In this document: one piece after another, positions 37,874 through 49,787 of the stretch
How positions within the stretch are numbered: position 1 is the stretch's first letter
Layout of the letters: the number at the start of each line of letters is the position of its first letter
Source of the DNA: Lentinula raphanica
Lineage: Eukaryota; Basidiomycota; Agaricomycetes; Agaricales; Omphalotaceae
Length of the DNA stretch: 64,000 nucleotides
Direction: 5' to 3'
NCBI GenBank assembly: GCA_027919835.1
Contig: JANVFP010000049.1
Coordinates: 235,890 to 299,889 of the forward strand
The notes under the pieces: model-generated
Seen by the model: the letters and a program-made list of their open reading frames with translations, nothing else
Databases searched by the model: none
Told to the model about the DNA's origin: nothing
Translations under genes and position numbers: made by a program

Positions 37874-39387
37874 TTAGGACTGAACCAACTCCTTCGGAAC
37901 CCGATCCGTCACGCCAAGTGCCCAATCCGAAAATTCCAACGCCTCCAATCGCCTGATCTTCGTTCTGATATGATGCCACCGTATAACAGACGACTCATGG
38001 GCACCATCACTGGCAGCCTCGTCGCTTTCCTGGTCCCCGGACTCGACGAGTGTCATGGATCCTTCTCGAGATTCCCGATGACTGAGACTCAGAGAAATCA
38101 TCTCCGCTTTCAAATCATGAATCCTCTGCTCAAGTTCCATCTGTCGATCTGTCCGAGGTGGAGCCACCGATCTGCTCTGCCCCGGGCCTCCAGTGCCTCT
38201 GTATCCGATTGATACCAAGCGACTCCAGCCATCAGTATCACCAGCGCCATCGCCATCATCACCATCTTTGTCGCCATTGTCACCATCGACACCATCACCC
38301 CGGGCTTTGGGTTCGGTTTCATCATCGTGATACTGCCCCGAACCTTTTGCAAGCGGCGGACCAAAACGAGATTGGAAGCTTTTCAATACAGGATACTTCT
38401 CGCTCGTGCTATCTATACTGGAGTTCCTCGAAGTTGCTCGTGATATCGACCGACTAGTCAACTGAGATTGACCATCGATCCCTGTAGCAGGCTTTAGCAT
38501 AGCCGGCAACCTCGTTTGCACTCCTGGATTTTTCACCATCCTGTCTGCATGGAACGAGGTCGTTGCCCATGCGCCGGATGATCTAGATTTGCGGAGGCGT
38601 TGATTCTTTTTCTTGTGGCAGTAGCGGTATAAGATCCAGAAAAGAATGGCGAATAGGATGAAAAGGCCACCTCCGACTGACCCGCCTATGATAGCTGATA
38701 ATTGCACTGTCCTTTTTGTTTTCATTTCGCCTCTGATTTGAGAAGGATTACCGGATGCGAAGCTTGTAGTCGTTGGAAGAGTGAGTGAAGGGCTTGGCGA
38801 AGGGGGTGTAGTTGTGGTCCCAGTAGCCGTCAGCATACTCCTTCAGGTGATATGTGAGCAACTTAAAGAAGGCTACTAGGAACTTGACTCACGATGTGCT
38901 CCCCGACTCAGAAGTCTGAGCCGCTACAGCATCACTGCCAATTGGAAATGGGTCGGTATTGAAGTTACCCGATCTGGAGGAATTTAGATGTAGACGAATT
39001 TCAGAAACAAGGAAAGGGCTCATACGGTGAGAGGTATTCCACAAATATCTCAACGGAGTCTGTAGCTGCCCTTCATCAAGTATGTCAGCTCATACGTCCG
39101 TTCAACAACCTTTTGGTTGTGACGATGATGGCTCACCCCAATGTTGGAATTGTCAATGAAAATATCTTGTGCTGTGGATCCCCCGATATCGGGAGGAAGC
39201 TGCTAAAAGGACCGACGGTGACTGATGTACCATCTTGAGAGAATACAACATCGAAGGGAGGGGGCGTTGAGGATCCCCCTACAGTCCCTTCTGTGACAAT
39301 GCCTTGGGTGAGCACTCCGGTTGCGATACTCTCGAAGAAGAATGGTGGTGATGGTGATGCATTATTGCCATCATTTTGCGCGAACAC
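37874..39387 (-). CDS. Stalked single-pass membrane protein A
   Basis: Minus-strand gene of the duplicated array. The extracellular exon (39387-39133) contains FFFESIATGVLTQGIVTEGT and IFSLTIPTLG. The next small exons give TDSVEIFVEYLSP and RSGNFNTDPFPIGSDAVAAQ. The last exon (from about 38836) starts with a Thr/Pro/Ser-rich stalk, then the transmembrane helix AIIGGSVGGGLFILFAILFWILY and basic residues RYCHKKKNQRLRK. The cytoplasmic tail has an acidic Asp/Gly run and a heptad-like stretch, RQMELEQRIHDLKAEMISLSL. It ends RRLEALEFSDWALGVTD. The 5' end is uncertain: no ATG in frame with VFAQNDG follows a signal-like stretch, and the frame of the upstream RTFAIHGVIHS is closed by a stop. Function unknown; surface location is inferred. 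Confidence 0.65.
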
Positions 39388-40288
39388 TGAATGAATGACT
39401 CCATGAATGGCAAATGTCCTTCATCTTGTCTGTTAGTCGAAGGGGATTCAAGAACCTATGAGTTTGTTCGTGACGCACCAGGAGAGGAGCTTGGACAACA
39501 TGCGAACCGCTACAACAGGAGAGGGGAGGGAGAGAAGGAGGTAGTGGGATCGCGGCTTCAAGTGCTGTTTTTTGGGGTTTCCTAAAGATCAGAGATGGGT
39601 GAAGGTGACAGATAAACTTGATCAGGTTGTCACCGTCTCCATCATTGGCTTGATAAGATCTGGTAAGATGCCTGTCCTCAGTTACCCAGCTCTCAAAGCG
39701 TGGTAGAGGGCATCCAGGCTGTATCATACGAATCACGAACCGCTGAAAATGTTATACAGCTCTCAGATGAGTGTTTCGGTGGGAAATCAACCCCATACTG
39801 GTTCGCATCATCTCCATAGTCTCGAAGATTTAAGCACTGGCTCTGTTGGTCCGATGTTCTGGCTCCTGGTAATGAGATCTAGGAAGTACTCCCGCGCTCA
39901 CCCAATGTCTATGAGATATTCAAATTGGTGAACAACCTTACCCGGGAGCCGGAGGTCCTTGCCCACGGCGCCTACTCCCCACGTGTCATAGACGCCCTTA
40001 GACGTCGCCGCCGGCCGGCAAGTTTACGAAGTTGACAATGATCAACATGAACTCGACCTACTCCTCAACCTCAAGCCTCGATGTACTGGGCTGACGCGGA
40101 CGTTGGGCTGCTGTGGGTCACATTAGGCTACTACTAGGTATGCGACTTCAATTCACTTTGGATTCTGATAGCCCACAAATGTCTTTTCAAACTGAACAGA
40201 TAATACAGATACGAATATTAATATTCAACTTGTACAAAGTCTCGAATCCAGGAATATATAATCGAATATTACAATAGCACAATCACAT

Positions 40289-41891
40289 TCAGGAAAGGAA
40301 CTCCTTTGGAACCTGGTCCGTCGTACCAAGTGCCCAATCCGAAAATTCCAGCGCTTCCAGTTGCTTGATTTTGGCTCTGATATGATGCCACCGTATAACA
40401 GACAGCTCAGTATCATCACTTTCCACGGACTCGACGAGTCTCGGGGAGCCTTCCTGAGAGCCTCGATGACTCAGAGAAATCATCTGTGCCCTCAAATCAT
40501 GAATCTTCTGCTCAAGCTCCATCTGTCGATCCGTTCGAGGCGGTGACAATCTGTTCAGCCCTCTGCCATATCCACTCGATACCAAGCTACTCCCGCTCTC
40601 GTCACCATCATCGTCACCATCACTGGCTTCTGATTCATCGTGGTATCGTCCTGAACTTTTTGCATGCCCGGAACGCGACTGGAAGCCTTTCAGCGCTGGA
40701 TACTGCTCGTTCGTACTATCCACACTCGAGTACGCCGAAGATGCTCGCGATACCGACCGACGAGCCACTTTGGACTGACCATCGATTCCTAGACCTAAAG
40801 GCTTCTCGAGTGTAGGGATCACTCCTTGCCTTTTCACCATCATATCTGCATGGAACGTTGTTGGCCATGCGGATGATTCAAACTTTCGTTGCTGATTCTT
40901 CTTATGGCAGTGGCGATACAAGATCCAGAGAATAACGGCGATCAAGATAGCAAGGGCTCCTCCAACTGACCCGCCTACGATCGCTGAAATATTCACCGGC
41001 TTCGTTGATGTACCTTCGGCAGCCAATGGTGTTGCAGAAGGTTTTCCAGATGTCGAGCTTGTATTCATCGGAGAGGTGGATAAAGGAGGTGAGGTGGTTG
41101 TAGGGGGGGTTGAATTGGATGAATTGGATGAATTGGATGAGGTGGTTGAAGGGGTTGAAGGGGTTGAAGGGGTTGCAGGGCCAGAAGAGAGATTGCTAAA
41201 GTTTTCCAGATCAAACTCGAGTATTACACTGACTCATATGTTCGTGGGACTCACGAGTTCAACGTGCTCGAATACATGTTGGTGCCACTGGTGGCTTGCC
41301 TATCATTGAATATGTGAGCAAACTGAAGAAGGTTTGGCACTCGATTCAACTCACGTTGCGCTCCCAGTTGTCGTCATCACTCCTCCGAGTGTGACAGTCT
41401 GAACCGTCTGAACCGTCTGAATCGGTTGGCCAGTGGGTCTGGAGAAAGTCAAGTCTGGACAGGCAGCACAACAACTGAAGAACATACCCCGGGGTTTCAA
41501 GAAATATCACGACGGTTTCTGAGACTGCACTACGTTGACTACATCAGCTTCTGCGTTCTTTCAACACCTTTTTTGCTGTGAAAACTCACCCCACAGTTGG
41601 AACTGTCAAGATGATTCCTGCATGCATTGATTTCCCCGTTATGGAAGAGTAGCTGGTGATTGGAATTGTAGTGACCATTGTGGAATTGTTTAGTACAGAA
41701 AACACAAGGTTGAGAGGAGGGCCTGGGGCCTGTGGGTTGATTCCTGCAATGGTCGCTTGTGTGACATCGCCTGGGGTGAGCGAACCGGATACTAGGTCGC
41801 CTTCGATGCTGGGATGGTTATTCGGCATCTGCGCGAACACTGGCACGCGAACGACATGTATAGTAGCAAATGTCCTTTGTAGATCCGTCAA
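40289..41891 (-). CDS. Stalked single-pass membrane protein B
   Basis: Close duplicate of protein A; promoter and 3' flank are also duplicated. Start MTDLQRTFATIHVVRVPVFAQ at 41891 may be a weak signal peptide. The extracellular part has VSGSLTPGDVTQATIAGI and HAGIILTVPTVG, then AVSETVVIFLETPG. The stalk (about 41200-41050) is a repeat of STP and SSN units encoded by a 9-base minisatellite, probably O-glycosylated. The transmembrane helix AIVGGSVGGALAILIAVILWILY is followed by RHCHKKNQQRK. The tail keeps RQMELEQKIHDLRAQMISLSH and ends KQLEALEFSDWALGTTD. Compared with A it lacks most of the acidic insert. Exact N-terminus uncertain. Confidence 0.7.
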
Positions 41892-42863
41892 CTTCGATCA
41901 GCTTGGATAGTATATTCGCAGCGCACCAGGCAAAAAGCTTGAGCATCATCCTGACTGCTATGGTAGTAGAGGAGACGACAGGGCTGTCGAACACGGAAGA
42001 GGGAGAGAGGGGGAGAAGGGGATTGCAATAAGGGGACACTGCCTTGAGGAGGGTTCGTTTATGCCAGTCCCACAAGGCCGCATAGGTTTTCCAAAACATC
42101 AAAGATGGTGAGATTGACAGATGAAGATCAGGACGTATACCCTCCATCATTGGCATGGTAAGCCGCCTGTACCTTATACCCTACCGCGATACATTGAACA
42201 ACGAACGACCGTTGCGCTGACGGTCAACGATCCAGTAATAAGAGCGTGCCGGGTGCACAGTAAGATATGGGTATAGTACCCATATATAATTCTTGGATTG
42301 CATTGGATTGCATGAAATTCTAGTTCGGTAAGTATGCTATAGTACTTGAGGCAGTTTCGGATGAGCAGTTCGGCGGGAAACCAATCTTGTAAGGCCCATT
42401 GGCATCATCTCGATTGTGTCCAGTGCTTGAAGTTCGAGCACTGGCTTTCTGGACCCGCTGTCCTAAGGCTGTCCTGGGTCGTGGTCACTGGTGATACAAC
42501 GGCGTCACAACTCGTAACTGGTCTGATAGTAACAGTCTCGGATCCAACACAGTGCCGTCTGGTAAGAGGCGCAATAGAAACATTGTTGTGGAAGCCTCTG
42601 AACTCCATCGAATGACTACATCGATATCTCGATCAAGTCATTAGGTTTAGCCTGTGTGAATCGAGGAGGGTAGTAGTCATAAGATACTACGGCTGAGGGC
42701 GCACCGATATCCCATAAGGCTTTCCAAGGTAGTTTAAGCAGAATCCTGTACAGTGTTATGTATGCGTTCTTGTGTCGGAAAGCCAGACGACTACGTCAAT
42801 CATGATTAGAGCTTACAATACTTTACATATAAGTATACCAGAGAGAGATTCAAGAAGTACAAA

Positions 42864-44470
42864 TCAGAAAGGTCCAACACCCAATGCCCAATCTGACTCA
42901 TGAATCTTTTTCAACAATTCAACCCTCCTGTGGATCTGCCTCAGTTCCTGTTCTTGACCTTCTGATATCATCTTGCTAGAGGATATGTCTCCATTTCCTT
43001 GGAGATGCAATATCTTCGCTTGGAGTTTCTGAATTTCCTCTTCGAGCAGCTTCTGCCTGTCGGTTCGGGTACGAGGCGGAAGTACAGGGATAGGGAACAG
43101 GGATCCCGAAGCAGCGCTCCCGGCGGACGAAGATAGCGCGCTGAGAGAAATACTGGGGACCTTCCGGTCTTTGGTACGACGAGCTGAGTTAGTAGTAGTG
43201 TTGCTGCTCACAGAGCTAGCATCAGGGCTGCTGTCGTAGTACCGGGCAGCGGGTATCGGTGGCAGTACAGAAGGAGAAAAACGTTTCTGGACGAAAACGT
43301 TCGATACAGAGTCTTGAGGTGATAGCATGCTCTTTGGTGAGCGACGGAAAGAAGCCTCATAGTAGTCGCAGTCATCCGAAATTTGTTTTTCTTTATCGAT
43401 AGACCACTGGTCTACAACTGTGTCTGAGCTGAAGCTTCGAACCCTTCCGGTTGAGATAATATTGGTCGTCCGGCGACGGGTGCGGTAGCGACGATAGAGG
43501 AGAACAACTCCAAGGAGGAAGGCTATTCCTACGGCGCCCACGACTGCCCCGATGATAACAGCAGAGCGTTTAGTAGTGTCTCCTGCCGGCGATGTATTCG
43601 AAGGAGAGCTGTCGTAAACAGGATCTGTCGTTGTGGAACTTTGGGATTCGGTGATAGTCACAGTGCCGGCTGGCTTCTGCGGGCTTGTCATCCTGTTCAA
43701 CTTTCGCATCACGATACACTTGACTAGAAAGCTGAATCAACGTACATTGCCATCATTGGTGTTGGGTGTCTGTAAGATAATCAGATATAATCATCGAATG
43801 AAATGATTATTTCGACTTACCCGCTATTAGATGATAATTTACTGTTGAGGTTCAGTTGAGTCTTCAAATAATGCATTTGGACGTAAAATCGCAGCTTACG
43901 TGGACGCGGACGGCGTTGGAAGTGGTGCCACCATGACCTCAGTGGTATAGAATGGTTTTGGATCTCTGAAGTGGAAGTTCAGCGCAATGAACGAGGTCGG
44001 GTTTGTAGTGGTACTGACTGAAGAGAGCGAACCGCGAGGATCTCGAATAAGCTGTTGATTTCGAAAAAAGAATGAGCGCCGACAGGAATCACTAACACAG
44101 GATTTGTGACTCACCCTGGTTCATGGAAATCGATAGGGTCCATTCCTTCATCATGATTTTGCGACTCTGGAATTGATACAAGGGTCTTATTGACAGTGGG
44201 ACCATCCGGATTGTCTAGCTTGATTTTCAACAAGGAAAACTGCCCGCTGGGATCATGTTGGTCACGCTTCCATGATACTGTCTGTGAGGGCGTAGCAGCG
44301 GTAGGCGTTCCATACGGCGGAAAGGATAGGGAAAGTGACTTGGCAACTGAGAGCCACGAGATGAACACACTGTCCGAGCATGAGAATCATCATAGCGGGG
44401 TCAAGGCGACGATGGTATACGCACAAAAGAGCGAAATACATTCCAGCCAGCGGAATTGGACAGGTCGAAA
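42864..44470 (-). CDS. Stalked single-pass membrane protein C (more diverged)
   Basis: Third intact-looking member. The exon 44368-44116 includes SLSFPPYGTPTAATPSQTVS and WKRDQHDPSGQFSLLKIKLD, an immunoglobulin-like motif common in fungal wall or secreted proteins. The next exon has SFIALNFHFRDPKPFYTTEV. The last exon (43712-42864) holds the stalk (TITESQSSTTTDPVYDSSPS), the membrane helix AVIIGAVVGAVGIAFLLGVVLLY and basic RRYRTRRR. It also holds a coiled-coil-like segment, QKLLEEEIQKLQAKILHLQG, and ends LKKIHESDWALGVGPF. The DWALG ending and the RTDRQ-coil motif tie it to A and B. The first exon and signal peptide lie between about 44370 and 44500, just before an inserted transposable element, and are not resolved. 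Confidence 0.65.
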
Positions 44471-44547
44471 CGAAAGTCGAGACGGAAACAAAGTTGTTTG
44501 CGTGTCTTGGACTTCAATAAAGGAGAATGGTAGGCATGCAGGGAGAG

Positions 44548-44759
44548 TATGACGTGATTTCCGTACAAATATTATTAGCGCCTTGTACATTACTCAGCGC
44601 CTCGTGAATTTCTCAGCGCCTCAAAACTCAATGCCAAATTTATTCTTTCGGCCGGAAATCTGGCCAGCGCACTCCGTAAATTCAGCGCACTCCACAACAA
44701 ACCAGCGCACTCCACAACAAATCAGCGCACTCCATGATAAATCAGTAGCACTTTGAGAT
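44548..44759 (+). repeat. Left terminal inverted repeat of the 883-bp element
   Basis: Pairs with 45219-45430 in inverted orientation; it breaks at CTTTGAGAT followed by T (left) versus A (right). Confidence 0.85.
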
Positions 44760-45218
44760 TTCACCTTGTCCCATGTACTTTTTTGGCATTTCATAGTTAA
44801 TAATTGACAATTAGACAATAATTCTCTATTTCCTTACCCTAATATTGGTTAATTCCAATTATTCCTCTCATCAGCTCTTATCTAGAGCTATCTTATCAGA
44901 ACAAGGTCACATGTCACCAGCTTTAGCGCCCAAATCAAATGACTCTGACTCATGAGTCCAGACAAATCTGATGATCGGACCGAATCTGAGTGATCGGAAT
45001 CAGTGGGAAATTGACACCTGACAAGGTCACATGATATTCACATGCTCCTGAGAACTAATGTTTTCGTGTCTCCTCGTCTCTCCTCAGGTCCATCTCCTTA
45101 CACATGAGCTGTTTCTTGGCTATGTTATTTACATTAATAGTATTGAAGAGCATTGTCCAGTATTATTAGCAGCTTTAAAATATATAATGAGCCAGGAAAG
45201 GCTAAATGATGAGTGGAT

Positions 45219-45430
45219 ATCTCAAAGTGCTACTGATTTATCATGGAGTGCGCTGATTTGTTGTGGAGTGCGCTGGTTTGTTGTGGAGTGCGCTGAATTT
45301 ACGGAGTGCGCTGGCCAGATTTCCGGCCGAAAGAATAAATTTGGCATTGAGTTTTGAGGCGCTGAGAAATTCACGAGGCGCTGAGTAATGTACAAGGCGC
45401 TAATAATATTTGTACGGAAATCACGTCATA
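45219..45430 (-). repeat. Right terminal inverted repeat of the 883-bp element
   Basis: Inverted copy of 44548-44759; see that element for details. Confidence 0.85.
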
Positions 45431-45437
45431 GGGAGAG

Positions 45438-46190
45438 GCTCACTATGTTCATCTCTCAGGTTCCATGGCAGTTGTCATGATCATCAGGTGGGTAAGGCGA
45501 CGACTGATGAACGCGGACCAAACATAGCTAGTTCCCATAAGTACAATTCCAACGTTCAATATCAATGCCAAGTCCAACTGACGCCGAAGTTGAAGTGAGA
45601 TGGCAACTTGAACCGTGTATTGTCGGATGCCTGCCACTGTCTGGCCATGGACATAGGATTAGTGGATTCAAATGAGGTCAAGTTGCACTGCAAAAACTAT
45701 CGTTTGAATAATGTTAGATCATCACCTAACTGAGTTGAGCGTTCTCAATTGATAGCAATGGAAATAGAAAGTTGGGGACGTCCGTCAGGAGCAATTATGA
45801 CAGCTATTTTGGGACTTTATTTGACTTTGACCCGTTCTCACACTTTCGGTATCGACTTGGACCGAGTTCCGCTGCCGCAACCGCTGACTTTCGACTGAAA
45901 TCACAACAAAGACTTCTCACTAGAGACTAATACTCAAATAGACATTGAAACTTTGAGTTTTGACTTGAGTGTAATGAGTATTTACTCAGTCTTATTGACA
46001 TAAGACTTCTCAGAATTGGAAAGAACATATTTACTCCTCTCAATATTCGGTTTACTTTGAGTTATGATATGCAGACTTTCCACAGTGGTCGTTTTACATT
46101 GAGTCCTGACCTGAAGACTTTCAACAGTGGCCAATGAACAACAAATCCGTTCAAAAAGACTCATGAATCGAGTGTAGAGACTGATGGTTC
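45438..46190. other. Intergenic DNA with short degenerate repeats
   Basis: Two copies of a ~33-base unit (TGAGT-TGA--TG-AGACTTTC-ACAGTGG) lie at about 46057-46090 and 46097-46130, with a partial unit near 45951. A minus-strand open frame at 45449-45637 is hydrophobic but unmatched. No gene supported. Confidence 0.4.
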
Positions 46191-46239
46191 TGGCAACAAG
46201 ATGCGATACTTTCGCATGTTGACTAGTATGATTGGCCCG

Positions 46240-46985
46240 CCTGTTCTATCAATATATTATAGTGCAGAAGCATGTTATCATAAGTCCTACGTCGTTGAAG
46301 CAGAATTGGACCTCTGCTTGATAATCTCCAATCCAGCTCCTTTCCGATGCTCAGAAAACCATCTCGTGAGGATACTAGAAAATATAAAGAACGATTCATA
46401 GTACAGAAGCATGTTATCATAAGTCCTACGTTGTCGAAGCAGAATTTGACCTCTCTTTGATGATAATCTCCAATCCAGCTCCATTCCGATGCTTAGAAAA
46501 CCATCTCTGAGGATACTGGCCCTTGGACAAAACCCAAGACAACTTGAGGTATTTTCCAAGGTTCTCAATTTTCTTGATGGCGGCGATGAGGGTGGAGCTT
46601 GGTCGGTTTAGCGGTTTTACGGCTCTCCTTTGGTTGGCGGACGTCCTCTTCAAAGTAGAAGATGGTGGCAATGAGGGTAGAGCTTGGTCGGTTTAGCGGT
46701 TTTACGGATCTCCTTTGGTTGGTGGACGTCCTCTGCAAAGTAGAATTGAACGATTCATAGTACAGAAGCATGTTATCATAAGTCTTACGTCGTCGAAGCA
46801 TAGTTTGACCTCTCTTCGATGATTTCAAATCCAACTCCATTTCGATGCCAATATTCTCGGTTTGGTCCTTCCAGCAGAATCAAGACAGTGCAAGGCGTTA
46901 TTGAAGAGTGAAGCTTGGTCGATTTAGTGCTCTTACGGCTCTTCTTTGGTTGGTGGCCGTCCTCTGCAGACTAGAATCGAGTTGC
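46240..46985. repeat. Two interleaved families of imperfect repeats
   Basis: Unit 1 begins at CATAGTACAGAAGCATGTTATC (or near variant) and runs about 110-130 bases; copies lie near 46257, 46398 and 46757. Unit 2 contains GAGCTTGGTCGGTTTAGCGG and ends CTTTGGTTGG; copies lie at about 46590-46660, 46678-46745 and, diverged, 46910-46980. The pattern suggests tandem duplication of part of a decayed gene. Short open frames run through the copies on the minus strand, but no domain is recognised. Confidence 0.6.
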
Positions 46986-47518
46986 TTTGGAGGTGGGGAC
47001 GAGACACTTGCCACTGTTTGTGTCACCGCCGAGGGAGTTTTCTACGGTTTCCGGCGTGGGCTCGATAGCAGGCTTTTCGGATTTTTCACAGACCGCACTT
47101 TGCAGCGACCTGGGTGAGGGAGAAACGTTCAGCACCGGGAACGATTTCTTTGCTTCTTGCCATCTAGATGAAGAAAAAAGAGTGTCAGAATCGAGAAAGG
47201 CTAAATGAGAATTGAGATTACTTGGATGTTGAGGAACGGGTTACTTAAAGACATTCTTAGGCGCCGATTTTCATGACGACTCATACTTTCTGAGCAATAG
47301 AAACCTTGTAAGACTTACTGAACCACTGTTACAAGCCAAGATCATCAATATAGATATAGCACTGAGATACAATAGCACAAATATGGCAAGACGGGCACGA
47401 CACAACGAGAACCACCACCGACCGATACCAAGTAATGCTATTCTGGCACAGCTGCAAAACAAACAAAAAATAAGACAATAGGGAATAATTGAGAAACATA
47501 CTGTAAGAGTTCTGATGA

Positions 47519-49484
47519 CTAGAAAGCGTGAGGACAGGTAGTTCGAGCATGTACAAGCCCAGTGCGCCACAGATTCACTACATCACCTTCATTAGAACTT
47601 CGGTCTAGCGAGTCAATGACTTCGTCCATCCATTGTATTTGATCAGCTGTCATTGAACCTGAAGGGGGCTCAACCTCTACGGAGTTGAGCTGTGCCGGAG
47701 GTCCGTGTTGTCCATGCCATGTATTAGCTCCTTGCTCGTGTGCGTAATTCTGACGAAGGGAATCTAACAATGCCTCGTCCCGAACTCCTTCCCAATCAAT
47801 TCCAAACTCCTGAAGTTCTTCATCGCTCATTGTGAATTGATCTAACGAATCGCCCCGGATTCCTTGGGAAAGCATATCAAAGCCCCACATGTCCTCCGGG
47901 CTACGGGTCGGTCCATCACCACGGCGCTGAGAAATACGATGGCAGTTCCATGATTGGACCCAAAAATACAAGGAGTGATTGATGACAGGAAGAAAGAGAT
48001 GCTGTAGAAGCCATATATGATTTCGGTTGTTCACGTCGAGCTGATGGTCGTCCTCTAATCGAGTAAAGTGAGTGTTCCAGCGCTGTGATATGTAGTTCGA
48101 CACGTCGACCCATAATCTTTCAATGCGAACATTGTGTACCGACCTGAGATACGAATGAGCGTTGTATGTTATGATAATCATGAGTCCTACATACCGTCCC
48201 CAGATGTATGATCCTCGCCCTGGTCCCCGAGCATGTTCCATGAATGCTGCGACCCATACGCTTTCAACCCCGTGGTCGCCGCGTACCCGAGATGGAAGTC
48301 CGTACTGTGATGCAGCAGAGAGAAATAACGAAAGGACCGTTGACGGACGATTGTTGTTGGCAGCTTGAAGACCTGTGATCATTCGAGAATAGCCATTGAT
48401 GAATCCATGGATGACTATTCCCCACCTGATTAGACCTGTGAACACGTCAGATAATCAATTAAACGAATATGCTAAGCATTCACGATGATGGCCATCATGA
48501 TGCCATAGAGAATTAGGACCAGGTACGCTATACCGACGACGACGAATTCGAATACGGTCAAAGACACGGTGCACAGGATCTACTCGTATGAGTGAGTGGC
48601 GGATGCTTTCGTACGGAACAACCTGCCCGAGCCTTCGGAGCATTCCATGAAGCATCTGGATCCCTGCTCGAGGATAATGGGTCCGCAGTAAACTGACGAG
48701 TGAATCAAGAGTATCATTGGACATATTTGAGTGACGACTAGATGAAGATGAGGGAATTGAAGCTGCTGCGTTTTCAATGTCAGGATGGAAGCTAGCAGGA
48801 ATTTCGAGATTGGGATTGAGATCGGTGTTGTCCTCGATAGAAACTTGGCCTTCAAATGGGACACCTCCTGGGGTGACAAGGCCATATTCTAGAAGCGATC
48901 TTCGTACCGTTCTACGGCTTATTCCGAGAAATTCAGCAATTCCGGTTGTAGTACGATGAGTGTGTGCCCATTGCAGAAAGCTAGGGTCAATGACTGCTCG
49001 AGGATGACCGGCTGAGCCGTTTCTCGACCATTGTAAGACTTCTGGACGGCCATGGTGAGATTCCTCAATACGGCGGCTTCGGATAGTTTGGACATCAAGT
49101 ATCATGAGCTGTAGATTGTCACGAAGGATTTGCCATTCGGATTGGTCTAGAGATACACTCGCATACTGTTCATGGGAGAAAATTCAATGAAGAGTGCAAG
49201 AAGGTGAGACCTGAATGACGAACCTGAGAGACAAGCTGAGAGAATTCACCCATGTCTTCTAACAACAGCTGGGGATGAAAGACATCCGTTTGATCGTTGG
49301 CTACTTGGTGAACAGCTGTATTGAATTCATGATAGTATCGTCGAAATTCCTGAAGCAAATCGTTCGAACTGGAGGATTGAACTATTCCAGTATTGATAAT
49401 GACGGCGTTGCAGAAATGTAGCCTGACAAGGATGTACCACGCTAGGAGGAAGGCATGAAATCGTATTGACCAGTACCGCGCCAT
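47519..49484 (-). CDS. DDE-type integrase core domain protein (mobile-element related)
   Basis: Four exons splice cleanly: 49484-49224, 49165-48484, 48435-48195 and 48143-47519, giving 602 residues with no lesion. After an N-terminal helical region comes a helix-turn-helix (TGIAEFLGISRRTVRRSLLE). The catalytic core follows: SLWHHDGHHRLIRWGIVIHG (first Asp), GLPSRVRGDHGVESVWVAAF (second Asp) and SVHNVRIERLWVDV (Glu), a D-D-E order typical of retroviral-type integrases. The C-terminus has FDMLSQGIRGDS, DEELQEFGIDWEGV and HGPPAQLNSVEV, conserved in the multicopy Agaricomycete integrase-domain proteins. It could be an active transposase-like gene or a domesticated one. It is divergent from the HECT-like gene only ~300 bases away, so the two share an upstream region. 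Confidence 0.85.
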
Positions 49485-49787
49485 GGTTCTGTTCACCTTG
49501 AAGAAGTCGTCAACAACGACTCAAGCATCGGCTGATGAAATCATGTGAATACTACATATTTCCATATTCGTACAACTTCGAAGCATTCAAATTTCAACCG
49601 TTTTTGGATCTTGACTTTCGCGTCAATGTTCAAAACAGGGATGACGTTCTCCTGCGATTCGTATAAAAGCCCAGCTCTCTCTTTCTCCATCCAATCCGCA
49701 CTTGTTCTGACCTTTCCTGTTCGCTCTTTTGTTTTCTTTCACCAACCGTAAGTGCCTGCTCCTTTTACTGCAACCGTACTGATACGT
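49485..49787. promoter_or_regulatory. Shared promoter region of integrase and HECT-like genes
   Basis: About 300 bases between divergent starts at 49484 and 49788. A GTATAAAA-like sequence (CGTATAAAAGCCC near 49661) stands about 125 bases before the HECT-like ATG. A possible leader donor, CCGTAAGT, lies near 49748. Confidence 0.4.

Larger units (their letters stand above)
44548..45430. mobile_element. Non-autonomous DNA transposon (MITE) with 212-bp terminal inverted repeats
   Basis: The left arm 44548-44759 and right arm 45219-45430 are reverse complements over 212 bases. Both encode the same incidental peptide, so they look identical. The ends are TATGACGTGATTTCC and GGAAATCACGTCATA. The flanks carry GGGAGAG on both sides (44541-44547 and 45431-45437), a candidate 7-base target-site duplication; an 8-of-9 duplication (AGGGAGAGT / AGGGAGAGG) is the alternative if the element starts one base later. 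The arms contain internal repeats: CAGCGCACTCCACAACAAA twice, and CAGCGCCTC twice. The ~460-base core has no transposase. Long arms with short target duplications resemble Mutator-like elements, but the superfamily is not proven. The near-perfect arms suggest recent insertion, just upstream of membrane-protein gene C. Confidence 0.85.

Noticed and set aside
45449..45637. Hydrophobic minus-strand open frame of 62 codons beside the MITE
   Set aside because: No splice partner, no recognised family; could be a fragment but not supportable.
47271..47570. Minus-strand hydrophobic open frame after the integrase gene
   Set aside because: Looks like 3' untranslated sequence with an intron; the integrase already has a conserved stop at 47519.
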